Shown: positions 1-8,183 of the stretch, in pieces
How positions within the stretch are numbered: position 1 is the stretch's first letter
How the letters are laid out: the number at the start of each line of letters is the position of its first letter
Source of the DNA: Streptomyces griseoruber
Lineage (GTDB): Bacteria > Actinomycetota > Actinomycetes > Streptomycetales > Streptomycetaceae
Assembly: GCF_001514205.1 (NCBI RefSeq)
Contig: NZ_KQ948766.1
Coordinates: forward strand, 279,215 to 343,214
Length of the DNA: 64,000 nt
Direction of reading: 5' to 3'
Made by a program: the position numbers and the translations under genes
The notes under the pieces: model-generated
Databases searched by the model: none
What the model was told of the DNA's origin: nothing
Seen by the model: only the letters and a program-made list of their open reading frames with translations

Positions 1-2
1 TC

Positions 3-1856
3 GCCAAGGCGCTGTCGATCGCGGGCAAGGCGGGTCGTGTGATCGACCCGATGACGTACATCGCCAAGGGCGCGGGCGCGGGCCTGTCGAAGATCGGCGA
101 CATCAGCAAGGCGTTGAAGGGCATGGGGAACATCGAGATCCCCAAGCTGCCCGAGAACGCGATCACCCTGCCCGAGGGCACGGTCCACCTCCCCGACGGC
201 ACGATCCACCTGCCCGAGGGCGCGGCGGTCCCGGAAGGCGTGACCAAGCTTCCGGACGGCACCTTCAAACTCCCCGACAACACTCCGGCCATTCCGGAAG
301 GCTCGGTCAAACTCCCCACGGACGCGGGCGCCCCGGCCCGCTACTACGACCCGCAGGGCAACCTCCTCGACGAGAACGGCACCGTCCTGAAGGAAGCAGC
401 GGACGGCCCGGGCGACATCGTCGACCAGCCCGGCACCCCCGCCTCGGGAGCCGACCTCCCCCGAGTCGACACCCCGACCAAGGAACCGGCCCTGGTCGGC
501 GCCGGCACCCACACCGCCGAGTCCGGCGCGCAGCACATCAACCTCGGCAACAGCCTCGACACCGACCTCGGCGACATCGGCCGCACCGGCGACAACGCCA
601 CCACCACCCCGGCGACCCACACAGTCGACCACCTCCCCGGCGGCACCGCGGACCATCTGCCGGGGGGAGGGGTGGGGGACAATGCGGCGCGGAACAGCAT
701 CGACACCCCCGCCCCGGCGAGCGCCGGCGACAACGCGATCCCGGAAACATCGACCGGCGACCACGCCCCGGGCGGCCACACCACCGAGACCGGCCCGGGC
801 GCGGGGCACGACCTCCCGGGCACCGGCGGCCATGACCTCCCGGGCACGTCCGGCCACGACTTCCCCGGCCCTACCCCGGACACCCCGCACGGCGGCGGCC
901 CGGGCGACCTGGGCGACGACGCGACCGCGGCGGGCCACCACGCCGCGCCTGAGCGTCCTGACTTCATGCGGGACGGCGGCAATCCATACGGCCCGAAGGA
1001 TTCATTGACTCCCGAACAGATCAAGGAAATTCAGGTCTACCGGGCCAATCACGAACCGGGCTACTACGAAAAGTACTACTACGACGACGGACGTCGGCTC
1101 AGGACGAACATCCCGGACGAGAGTGGTTACGCCCCGGTTCAGATGCACGTCGATCCCGTCACCGGGGTGAAGACCGCGGCTTCTGACGCGCCGCCCCCCA
1201 TTCCCGAAAAGTACATCGACAGTGCCGAAGTGAGTCGCAGCCGGCACCAGGTGCTGAACGACGAGACGCTCCGGCATCTGGATGAGGCCGCGGCGCACCG
1301 GAGGAGTTCGATCGACTACTCGAAGAGCGCCGAGCACCACAGGGACATCATCGAGGGCTGGGACGACTCGCACGGGGCGCTGGACGATGCCGGCAACGAG
1401 TACAAGTCCGCGATGAACGAACGGACCAAGGCTGCCGAAGCCTTCGGCGAGGCCGTCGCGGAGCACCAGGTGATTCCCGAGCTCTACCCGAATTCGGTCC
1501 GGGAGACTCTCCATGGTCCGGCGAACGGAAATGACCAGTTCGATCAGTTGTGGCGCCGCGAGGACGGAAGATTCGTCGTCGTCGAGGCCAAATCGACGGT
1601 CGATACCAAGCTGGGTAAGAGGGATGTGCCCTACCTCGACGGCAAGAGGGCCGCCATGCAGGGCACCAGGGAATACTTCATGGACATCATCCAGAAGATG
1701 GAGAGCAGGGGCCGGAAATATCCGAGTGAGGCACGGCTTGCTGCGGACTTGAAGATCGCCCTGGCCGAAGGCAAGGTTGACTACATTCTCGTCAAGGGCA
1801 AGGTCGACGGCGGTCTGTACGCTGGCTACGAGAAGCAGCAGTTCGACATCGGGTGA
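3..1856 (+). CDS. Polymorphic toxin, 5' partial, with PD-(D/E)XK-like C-terminal toxin domain
   Basis: The frame is open from the left edge, so the N-terminus (usually a secretion or WXG-type domain) lies outside; the first in-frame GTG is at 39. Residues ~30-100 carry degenerate LP-x-GT repeats, followed by a Gly/Asp/His/Thr-rich linker to ~310. The last ~130 residues look like a restriction-endonuclease-fold toxin: a short FDQLW stretch precedes VVVEAKS, giving a D...ExK arrangement. The family logic is a long exported protein with a variable C-terminal effector. The next gene, 12 bp downstream, resembles Imm49 and is the expected immunity partner. DNA cleavage is inferred, not shown. GC3 drops in the toxin tip compared with the linker, as is common for exchanged toxin tips. 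Confidence 0.8.
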   Translation, partial: AKALSIAGKAGRVIDPMTYIAKGAGAGLSKIGDISKALKGMGNIEIPKLPENAITLPEGTVHLPDGTIHLPEGAAVPEGVTKLPDGTFKLPDNTPAIPEGSVKLPTDAGAPARYYDPQGNLLDENGTVLKEAADGPGDIVDQPGTPASGADLPRVDTPTKEPALVGAGTHTAESGAQHINLGNSLDTDLGDIGRTGDNATTTPATHTVDHLPGGTADHLPGGGVGDNAARNSIDTPAPASAGDNAIPETSTGDHAPGGHTTETGPGAGHDLPGTGGHDLPGTSGHDFPGPTPDTPHGGGPGDLGDDATAAGHHAAPERPDFMRDGGNPYGPKDSLTPEQIKEIQVYRANHEPGYYEKYYYDDGRRLRTNIPDESGYAPVQMHVDPVTGVKTAASDAPPPIPEKYIDSAEVSRSRHQVLNDETLRHLDEAAAHRRSSIDYSKSAEHHRDIIEGWDDSHGALDDAGNEYKSAMNERTKAAEAFGEAVAEHQVIPELYPNSVRETLHGPANGNDQFDQLWRREDGRFVVVEAKSTVDTKLGKRDVPYLDGKRAAMQGTREYFMDIIQKMESRGRKYPSEARLAADLKIALAEGKVDYILVKGKVDGGLYAGYEKQQFDIG

Positions 1857-1868
1857 CGGGAGAGTTCA

Positions 1869-2729
1869 GTGACAGCAAGGGTGATCCGGCACGGCAGTCC
1901 CGGCCCTGATGACGAGGCGTACGCGCAGACCTTGAGCGAGGGACTGGAACGGACAATCGCCGTCCTGGAAAATTCGCCGCGTATGTTCGACGGAGCTATG
2001 GGAGGCGCGTCAACCTACCTTAACGCGCGCCTGGCGGTCGATCCCGATGCCTCTCATCTCCGTACCTGGGAAGCCACCGTCACCGCGATGCAGGTGTATT
2101 CCTCGGCATTCGCCGCCGCAGTTCGGACGGAGGGTACCGTCGGGTGCCGTATCGCGGACGTGATGCGAACAATCCCGGCAACCGGTCATCAGTACTACAC
2201 GAATGCTGGAAACTGGCTCACCGCGTTCTGGCTGGCGGTCGTCTGCCGTGAACAGGCCCGCATGACCCAACTGTGCGAGGTTTCGGTCGAATTCCTGCGC
2301 TCGTCAGGAGTGGACTACGACGAGTACGTTTACCATTGGATCGACGCTCTCCAGACGTACTGGTCGGAGCGCCCGGGACTGGGTGAGAAACTGCTCGCGG
2401 CGATCCGGACTTCCGAACCGGACGTCGTGCACATCGCCGACCGAGAACTGCTGGACAAGATTCTTTATCAGCCGATCAATCTCTTCCAGTTTTTCCTCCG
2501 CAAGGACCACGAAGGTTTCCGGCAGGCCCTCGTCGAGGCCTTGGAGCTCCATAAGTCGTTCTGGACGGCGTCGGAGGAACGCGAAGAGACGGTCGACGGC
2601 TACCTGGCGCTCGGCCCTCTCGCCGTCGCCTGCCTCGCCTACGACGCCGGGTTCCCCATCGATGTCGAATCCGACTACCTCCCCGGCGAGTTGCTCAAGC
2701 GCGCCTGGGTCGGTGAGTTCCCGACCTGA
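1869..2729 (+). CDS. Imm49-like immunity protein
   Basis: This 286-aa, mostly alpha-helical soluble protein has no signal peptide. It starts at GTG 1869 with a GGGAGAG ribosome binding site, 12 bp after the toxin stop, so the two are almost certainly co-transcribed. Overall pattern (long helical repeats, motifs such as YYTNAGNW and the LALGPLAVACLAYDAG tail) matches the Imm49 family that accompanies Streptomyces polymorphic toxins. The expected role is to bind and neutralise the adjacent toxin in the cytoplasm of the producer and its kin. Assignment rests on remembered family pattern plus position; the pairing with this particular toxin is inference. It ends 9 bp from the convergent SpoIIE gene. 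Confidence 0.75.
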   Translation: MTARVIRHGSPGPDDEAYAQTLSEGLERTIAVLENSPRMFDGAMGGASTYLNARLAVDPDASHLRTWEATVTAMQVYSSAFAAAVRTEGTVGCRIADVMRTIPATGHQYYTNAGNWLTAFWLAVVCREQARMTQLCEVSVEFLRSSGVDYDEYVYHWIDALQTYWSERPGLGEKLLAAIRTSEPDVVHIADRELLDKILYQPINLFQFFLRKDHEGFRQALVEALELHKSFWTASEEREETVDGYLALGPLAVACLAYDAGFPIDVESDYLPGELLKRAWVGEFPT

Positions 2730-2738
2730 CGTACCCGG

Positions 2739-5399
2739 TCAGAACAGGCTCAGCAACGCCTCCGCCGGATCCGTCAGCCCTGTTTCGCCGTCCGGGAGGG
2801 GTAGTTCGAACCAGACCGTCTTGCCGCGGGGTGTGCGGCGGGAGCCCCAGGCCGCGCTGAGGAGGCCGACGAGTTGGAGGCCGCGGCCGCCCTCGTCCGT
2901 GTCGCGGGCGCGGCGGCGGCGTGGCTGGACCAGGCCGGCGTCCCAGACCTCGCAGACCAGGGTGCGGTCGAGGAGGAGGCGGAGCCGGATCTCGCCCTCG
3001 CCGTAGCGCAGGGCGTTCGTGACGAGTTCGCTGACCAGCAACTCCGTGGTGTCGACCAGGGGTTCGAGATCCCAGGAGAGGAGCCGGGTGCGGGCGTACT
3101 CCCGCGCCCGGCCGACGCTGCGCGGCTCGCGAGGGAGGGTCCAGTCGCCGACACTGTCCTCGGGAAGGCCCTGTACACGTGCCATCAACAGCGCGATGTC
3201 GTCCTCGCCGTGGTGGGTGTCGAGGGTGTTGAGGACGTGGTCGCAGACGTCCTCCAGGGGGCGGGTGGGGTCCGTGAGGGCGCCGACGAAGGCCTGGAGG
3301 CCCTCGTCCAGGGGGTGGTCGCGGGACTCGACGAGGCCGTCCGTGTAGAGGGCGAGCAGCGCGCCCTCGGGGAGGTCGACCTCCACCTCCTCGAAGGGTT
3401 CGCCGCCGACGCCGAGCGGCATGCCGGGCGGGACGTCGAGCATCAGCGCCGGTTCGCCGGGTTCGACCAGGACGGGCGGGAGGTGGCCCGCGTTGGCGAA
3501 GGTGCAGCGCCGGGTGACGGAGTCGTAGACGGCGTACACGCAGGTCGCGAGGTACACCTCGGAGAGGTCGGCCTCGCGGGGGCGGCGGGCGGCGCGGGTG
3601 GCCTGCTGGACGCCGCCGGGGGTGCCGAGTCCGCGGGCGATCTCGTCCAGCGCGGAGAGGACCTCGGCGGGTTCGAGGTCGAGCAGGGCCAGGGTGCGGA
3701 CGGCGGTGCGCAGTTCGCCCATCGCGACGGCCGCGCGCAGGCCGCGGCCCATGACGTCGCCGACGACGAGGGCCGTACGGTGGCCGGGGAGTTCGATGAC
3801 GTCGAACCAGTCGCCGCCGACCTCGCTGGGCCGGCCCGTGGAGACATTGCCCGGGAGGTAGCGGCAGGCGATGTCGAGGCCGGAGGCGACCGGGTCGCCG
3901 GGGGGCAGCAGGGACCGTTGCAGTATCAACGCCCGCTCGTGCTCACGGCGGTAGAGGCGGGCGTTGTCGATACAGACGGCGGCCCGTGCCGCCAGTTCCC
4001 AGGCCAGATCCCGGTCCCGGTCCCCGAACGGCTCGCTGCCCTTCGTACGGGAGAACTGCGCGAGGCCTACGACGGTGTCGTGGGCGACCATCGGGATGGC
4101 GAGCGTGGACTGCACGAGGCCGCCCTCCTCGCCGGGGATGCTCTGCGGGCGGGCCGTGCGCAGGGCGTCCGCGCACGGGGAGTTGAAGGGGAAGTGGTGG
4201 ACCGCGCCGACCGCGACGGGCGCGCCGGTGGCCGAGTACGGGGCGTCGGAGACGGCGGAGGAGAAGGCGACCCGGCGCAGTTCGGCGCTGCCGTCGGCGA
4301 GGCCGGGCGGGGTCTCGTCGCCGGCCAGGAGGCCCTGGTAGAGGTCGACGGTGGCGAGGTCGCAGAAGCCGGGCACGACGACGTCGAGGAGTTCGCGTGC
4401 GGTGGTCTCCAGGTCGAGGGAGTTCCCTATGCGGGCGCCCGCCTCGTTCAGAAGGGCGAGATTGCGCCGTGCGGCGGCGGCCTCGCGGGCGGCGGCGCGG
4501 CGGGCGGTGATGTCGGTGCCGAGCCAGGCGATGCCGATGGGGCGGCCGGTGCCGCTGTGCACGCGGTAGAGGTTGATGGACCAGTGGCGGCGTTCGTCGG
4601 AGCCCGGTACGAAGCCGGTGACGTGCATGTCCGTGATGGAGTCGCCGGTCTCCAGGACCCGGCGCAGGGTGGCGCTGACCCGCTCGGCCTCGGGCCGGGG
4701 AAGATAGTCGTGGACGCCCTTGCCCCGGTGGTCGTCGGGGGTGCCGCCGAAGATGGAGGCGAACCGGTGGTTGGCGCGGCGGACCCGCAGGTCGGGGTCG
4801 ATCAGCAGGAAGCCGAACGGGGATTGGCCGAAAATGGCCTGTGAGGCGGCGAGGTCGGTCTCGATGCTGCGCAGGGTGCGGACGTCGACGACGATGCACA
4901 CGGCGGCGTTGTCGCCGTCGAGGCTGCGGGTCGGCATGACGTACACCTCGGCGAGCCCGCGCTCGCCGCGTCCGCCGCCGGGGACGGGGTCCGGCATCCG
5001 GAAGGGGACCACTCCGGTCCACTCCCGTCCGTCGAGGATCTCGGCCATCTTGCGCTCGCCGCGCTCGCGCAGGTCCGGGTCGATGAACGCCTCGATGGGG
5101 TCCATGCCGACCGCGCGGTCCGCGGAGATGCCGAAGATCTGTTCGGCGCGCAGGCTCCACTGGTCGACGAGCCCGTCGGGGCCGATCGAGAAGGACGCGA
5201 CCTTGATGTAGTCGTAGATGGAGCCGGGCGGGCTGCTCTGCCACACGGCGTCACCCGGCGCCGCCCCGCCGTCCGCGAGTCCGCCGTACGCGCGGTCCGG
5301 GGCCGGGGACGCGTCCGAAGCGAACGCCCCTGCGGCCCTGGCCCTCGCGCCGCCCGACGGGTCCTCGGACCCCGTGGCCTTCGCTGGTATCTCGCTCAC
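2739..5399 (-). CDS. PAS-GAF-SpoIIE-HATPase protein (PP2C-type phosphatase with RsbW-like kinase domain)
   Basis: Order from the N-terminus: two PAS domains (~60-305), GAF (~310-480), SpoIIE/PP2C phosphatase (~490-715; GGDWFD, VGDVMGRG, FANAGHLPP, LYTDGLVES) and a C-terminal HATPase (N box ELVTNALRYGEG, G box GRGLQLV). Such proteins dephosphorylate anti-anti-sigma factors while the ATPase can phosphorylate or bind them, coupling a sensed signal to sigma release. I start it at GTG 5399, preceded by GGAGGGG 8 nt upstream; an in-frame ATG at 5582 would add an unlikely Cys/Arg-rich leader. It shares strand with the RsbW-like gene at 5659-6087. A GGTCCA/TGGACC inverted repeat lies upstream at 5509-5529. 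Confidence 0.9.
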   Translation of the reverse strand: MSEIPAKATGSEDPSGGARARAAGAFASDASPAPDRAYGGLADGGAAPGDAVWQSSPPGSIYDYIKVASFSIGPDGLVDQWSLRAEQIFGISADRAVGMDPIEAFIDPDLRERGERKMAEILDGREWTGVVPFRMPDPVPGGGRGERGLAEVYVMPTRSLDGDNAAVCIVVDVRTLRSIETDLAASQAIFGQSPFGFLLIDPDLRVRRANHRFASIFGGTPDDHRGKGVHDYLPRPEAERVSATLRRVLETGDSITDMHVTGFVPGSDERRHWSINLYRVHSGTGRPIGIAWLGTDITARRAAAREAAAARRNLALLNEAGARIGNSLDLETTARELLDVVVPGFCDLATVDLYQGLLAGDETPPGLADGSAELRRVAFSSAVSDAPYSATGAPVAVGAVHHFPFNSPCADALRTARPQSIPGEEGGLVQSTLAIPMVAHDTVVGLAQFSRTKGSEPFGDRDRDLAWELAARAAVCIDNARLYRREHERALILQRSLLPPGDPVASGLDIACRYLPGNVSTGRPSEVGGDWFDVIELPGHRTALVVGDVMGRGLRAAVAMGELRTAVRTLALLDLEPAEVLSALDEIARGLGTPGGVQQATRAARRPREADLSEVYLATCVYAVYDSVTRRCTFANAGHLPPVLVEPGEPALMLDVPPGMPLGVGGEPFEEVEVDLPEGALLALYTDGLVESRDHPLDEGLQAFVGALTDPTRPLEDVCDHVLNTLDTHHGEDDIALLMARVQGLPEDSVGDWTLPREPRSVGRAREYARTRLLSWDLEPLVDTTELLVSELVTNALRYGEGEIRLRLLLDRTLVCEVWDAGLVQPRRRRARDTDEGGRGLQLVGLLSAAWGSRRTPRGKTVWFELPLPDGETGLTDPAEALLSLF

Positions 5400-5658
5400 G
5401 CGAACCGTCCCCTCCAGCTCACCGCGCCCGGTACCGGTCACCGGCGGCGGCTGCCCGCAGTATCCAGCACTACGGAGCCGCACGACACGGTGTTCACGAT
5501 CACAGCACGGTCCAGGCTGTTTTTGGACCGTTCCGCGACAACACATCCAGTCTTCTAACCAGCGGGCACGTGGTCGAACCACACCTTCCGGGACCGGTCG
5601 CCGGCGGGCACCGGACGGGTGACGGCGGAGCGCCCGCTGTACACCCGGTCGGCACCGG

Positions 5659-6087
5659 TCAGCCCGGCACCGCGAGTTCGAACCAGACCGTCTTCCCGCT
5701 CTCTCCCGGCCGGGTTCCCCAGCGCCGGGAGGAGGATGCCACCAGTTGCAGTCCGCGGCCGCTCTCGTCCTCGGGCCGGGCGGCGCGCTCGCGGGGCGGG
5801 TCGGGCAGCGGGTCGGAGACCTCGACCAGCAGGACGCCCTCGAGGCCGGCCGGGCGGACCAGGCGGACGCCGATGGGGCCGGTGGCGTGCCGCAGGGCGT
5901 TCGTCACCAGCTCGCTGACCAGCAGGGCCGCGATGTCTCCCAGGCTGTCGAGGCCCCAGCCGTGCAGCCGGCCCCGGACGACGCGGCGGGCGGTGGCCAC
6001 CGCGCCGGGGTCCGCCGGAAACGTCCACTCGGCGCAGCCGTCTTCGGTGTCGACCACACCGATCACTTCCCGGGCCAGCGAGTACAC
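5659..6087 (-). CDS. RsbW-like ATP-binding protein (anti-sigma regulatory factor fold)
   Basis: A 142-aa stand-alone GHKL ATPase domain: N box ELVTNALRHATG with the conserved Asn near residue 69, and G box SGRGLQLV near 110. Proteins of this class act as serine kinases on STAS anti-anti-sigma proteins or as sigma-binding switches; many streptomycete copies have no known partner. It ends 259 bp before the SpoIIE gene on the same strand, so functional linkage is plausible. On the coding strand, GGGTAT lies just upstream (6119-6124 in plus coordinates), resembling a SigB-family -10 box, but the -35 match is weak. No STAS or sigma gene is adjacent. Confidence 0.85.
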   Translation of the reverse strand: MYSLAREVIGVVDTEDGCAEWTFPADPGAVATARRVVRGRLHGWGLDSLGDIAALLVSELVTNALRHATGPIGVRLVRPAGLEGVLLVEVSDPLPDPPRERAARPEDESGRGLQLVASSSRRWGTRPGESGKTVWFELAVPG

Positions 6088-6183
6088 CCACGTCCGGTTT
6101 CATGGGGTTAATGGGGACATACCCGATATCCAGGGGGCGGTACCGCTCGGACGGCCGGGGAAGGCGCCCCGGACGGACAGGAA

Positions 6184-6210
6184 GGGGAGGGGAGGGGAGG
6201 GGAGGGGAGG
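6184..6210 (+). repeat. (GGGGA)5 pentanucleotide repeat
   Basis: Five perfect tandem GGGGA units followed by GG, in the gap between the Nudix gene stop (6231) and the RsbW-like gene start (6087). Runs of four G with single-A spacers could form a G-quadruplex on the plus strand. Such short repeats are length-unstable. Confidence 0.85.
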
Positions 6211-6230
6211 CGGGGAGCGGGCGGGCCGGG

Positions 6231-6641
<411 letters not shown>

Positions 6642-6693
6642 GCGCCGGAGCCTACGGGACGTCGGTGTGGGTCAGGTGTGGGTCAGGTGTCGG

Positions 6694-6897
6694 TCAGTTC
6701 CGGGTGCTGTCTCCGCTCTGGGCCTGGCTCTGGCCGATGCGCTCGACCCAGTAGAGCTGCTTGTGGCCACGGTCGTCGAGGCTGTCCGCGATCTTCTGGG
6801 CCTCCGCCCGGGTGGCGTACCGGCCCACGCGGTAGCGATTGCCGTTGTCGTCCTGCCGTATGACGAGCCAGGGCAGAGAGATGGTGCCCTCGTTCAT
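6694..6897 (-). CDS. Small SPOR domain-containing protein
   Basis: A 67-aa protein starting at ATG 6897 with GGAGGGG 5 nt upstream. The sequence WLVIRQDDNGNRYRVGRY followed by TRAEAQKIADSL matches the compact SPOR fold, whose usual role is binding denuded peptidoglycan glycan strands; in streptomycetes many such small proteins lack a signal peptide or membrane anchor, as here, and their role is unknown. The C-terminus is polar (QSQAQSGDSTRN). Confidence 0.8.
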   Translation of the reverse strand: MNEGTISLPWLVIRQDDNGNRYRVGRYATRAEAQKIADSLDDRGHKQLYWVERIGQSQAQSGDSTRN

Positions 6898-7240
6898 CGC
6901 GCCCCTCCGCTTCCCCGGCACGGCCCGCCCCGCGCCCCGCCCTCTAAGGAAACCGCAATCCGCATATGCCCGAGCGTACGCCTTACCTTTACACAGCGAA
7001 CACGGCTTTGCACAAAGAGGTACGCAACCAGCCAAGACGCAGGGGGCGCACGTGGCCGAACGCGCCGTGCGGGCGCGCTGACGCGTCCGGTCGGCGGGGG
7101 GTCGGGCATATATGGGACGACCTGCGAGAACGACCGGAAACGACCGGATCCCGACGGCACGCGGACGCGCTGCGTGCGGGCGTTTTCCGGGGGCAACTGC
7201 CGGAAGGGTGTGCGCCGCCCGCAGCGATGCGCTACCGCAA
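6898..7240. other. Intergenic region upstream of the SPOR gene
   Basis: About 340 bp with no credible coding frame. It includes a lower-GC stretch (~6950-7020) likely to hold the leftward promoter for the SPOR/Nudix genes. ACGACCGGA occurs twice close together near 7132. No riboswitch or RNA gene was recognised. Confidence 0.5.
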
Positions 7241-7272
7241 GGACGGCCGAGGACCGTCGCCCACGGCCGTCC
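7241..7272 (-). terminator. Hairpin terminator downstream of the GntR gene
   Basis: GGACGGCCG at 7241-7249 pairs with CGGCCGTCC at 7264-7272 (9-bp perfect arms, 14-nt loop), starting 11 bp beyond the GntR stop. There is no U-run, as is usual in Streptomyces. Confidence 0.55.
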
Positions 7273-7283
7273 GGTGGCGCGGG

Positions 7284-8036
7284 CTATCTGACGGGCAGGT
7301 GGTACGCGACACGGTAGCGGTCGGCCGGGATGACCACGTCGGCCGTCTCCACGGGGCGGCCCGAGGCGTAGTACGTGCGCTGGACGACCAGGACGACATG
7401 GCCGGGGACGCCGCCGAGGGCGAGGAGTTCCTCGGCGAGGCCCGGGCGGGCGCCCACCTCCTCCGTCACGTTGTCCACGATCACGTCGATGGCGCGCATC
7501 CGCTCGACCACGCCCATGCCGCCGAGCGGGCCCTCCTCGGGCAGCATGACGGGCGTACGGCCGGTGACGGCGAGGGGTTCCCAGGAGGTGGAGAGCATCA
7601 TCGTCTCGCCGGCCTCCCGGAAGACGTACTTGGTGCACATCACGCGGTCCCCGGCCTTGATGCCCAGCCGCTCGGCGACCGCGCCGCTCGCCTCGCTCTG
7701 CCGGCTGCTGGACTCCCAGGTCCCGCGGGCGTGCGCCTCGGCCTGCTCCTGGCGGAACGGTGTGGCCCCGCCCGGGGGCCGGTAGCCGGAGCGGGCGATC
7801 CGGCGGGGCACCGGCCGCTCGCGGACATACGTACCGGATCCGGAGCGGCCCTCGACCAGGCCCTCGGCCATCAGGACCTTGCGGGCCTCCAGGGCGACGG
7901 TGTCCGAGACGCCGTACTCCTCGCGGATTCTGGCCTGGGACGGCAGCCGGGCGTGCGGTGGCAGCGAGCCGTCCACGATCTTCTTGCGGAGATCGCCCGC
8001 GACACGCAGGTACGCCGGCTGCTCACCGAATGTCAC
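7284..8036 (-). CDS. GntR-family (HutC/UTRA) transcriptional regulator
   Basis: This 250-aa protein has an N-terminal winged helix (residues ~8-75, with LRKKIVDGSLPP and the recognition region SQARIREEYGVS) and a C-terminal UTRA ligand domain ending in ETADVVIPADRYRVAYHLPV. HutC-subfamily repressors release DNA on binding a small effector; here the effector is unknown. Start is GTG 8036 with GGGAGCG upstream. A TGTA-N8-TACA palindrome lies 19-34 bp upstream of the start, suggesting autoregulation. No metabolic operon adjoins it, so target genes are not evident. Confidence 0.9.
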   Translation of the reverse strand: MTFGEQPAYLRVAGDLRKKIVDGSLPPHARLPSQARIREEYGVSDTVALEARKVLMAEGLVEGRSGSGTYVRERPVPRRIARSGYRPPGGATPFRQEQAEAHARGTWESSSRQSEASGAVAERLGIKAGDRVMCTKYVFREAGETMMLSTSWEPLAVTGRTPVMLPEEGPLGGMGVVERMRAIDVIVDNVTEEVGARPGLAEELLALGGVPGHVVLVVQRTYYASGRPVETADVVIPADRYRVAYHLPVR

Positions 8037-8054
8037 TGGCCGCTCCCATCAGGT

Positions 8055-8070
8055 TGTACAGACAGCTACA
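8055..8070. promoter_or_regulatory. Putative GntR operator, TGTA-N8-TACA
   Basis: TGTACAGACAGCTACA on the plus strand reads TGTAGCTGTCTGTACA towards the gene. The dyad is TGTA/TACA with an 8-nt centre and sits just upstream of the GntR start codon, a typical place for an autoregulatory site. Confidence 0.45.
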
Positions 8071-8183
8071 GCGTGGCAACCGTGGGTTCGACCATGCAAG
8101 CAAAGGCCAGAGAATCACTCGATGTGATGACATGTGCCCCGGAAAGGCTTTACGCAGGCAGTTTCTCCCCGCTATGGCGGCGA

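Noticed and set aside
5680..5700. tRNA-like GTTCGAACC element
   Set aside because: It lies inside coding sequence for the C-terminus of the RsbW-like protein, and no cloverleaf can be drawn around it.
8114..8128. ATCAC-TCGAT-GTGAT inverted repeat upstream of the GntR gene
   Set aside because: Arms of only five bases; not distinguishable from chance and further from the start than the TGTA/TACA dyad.
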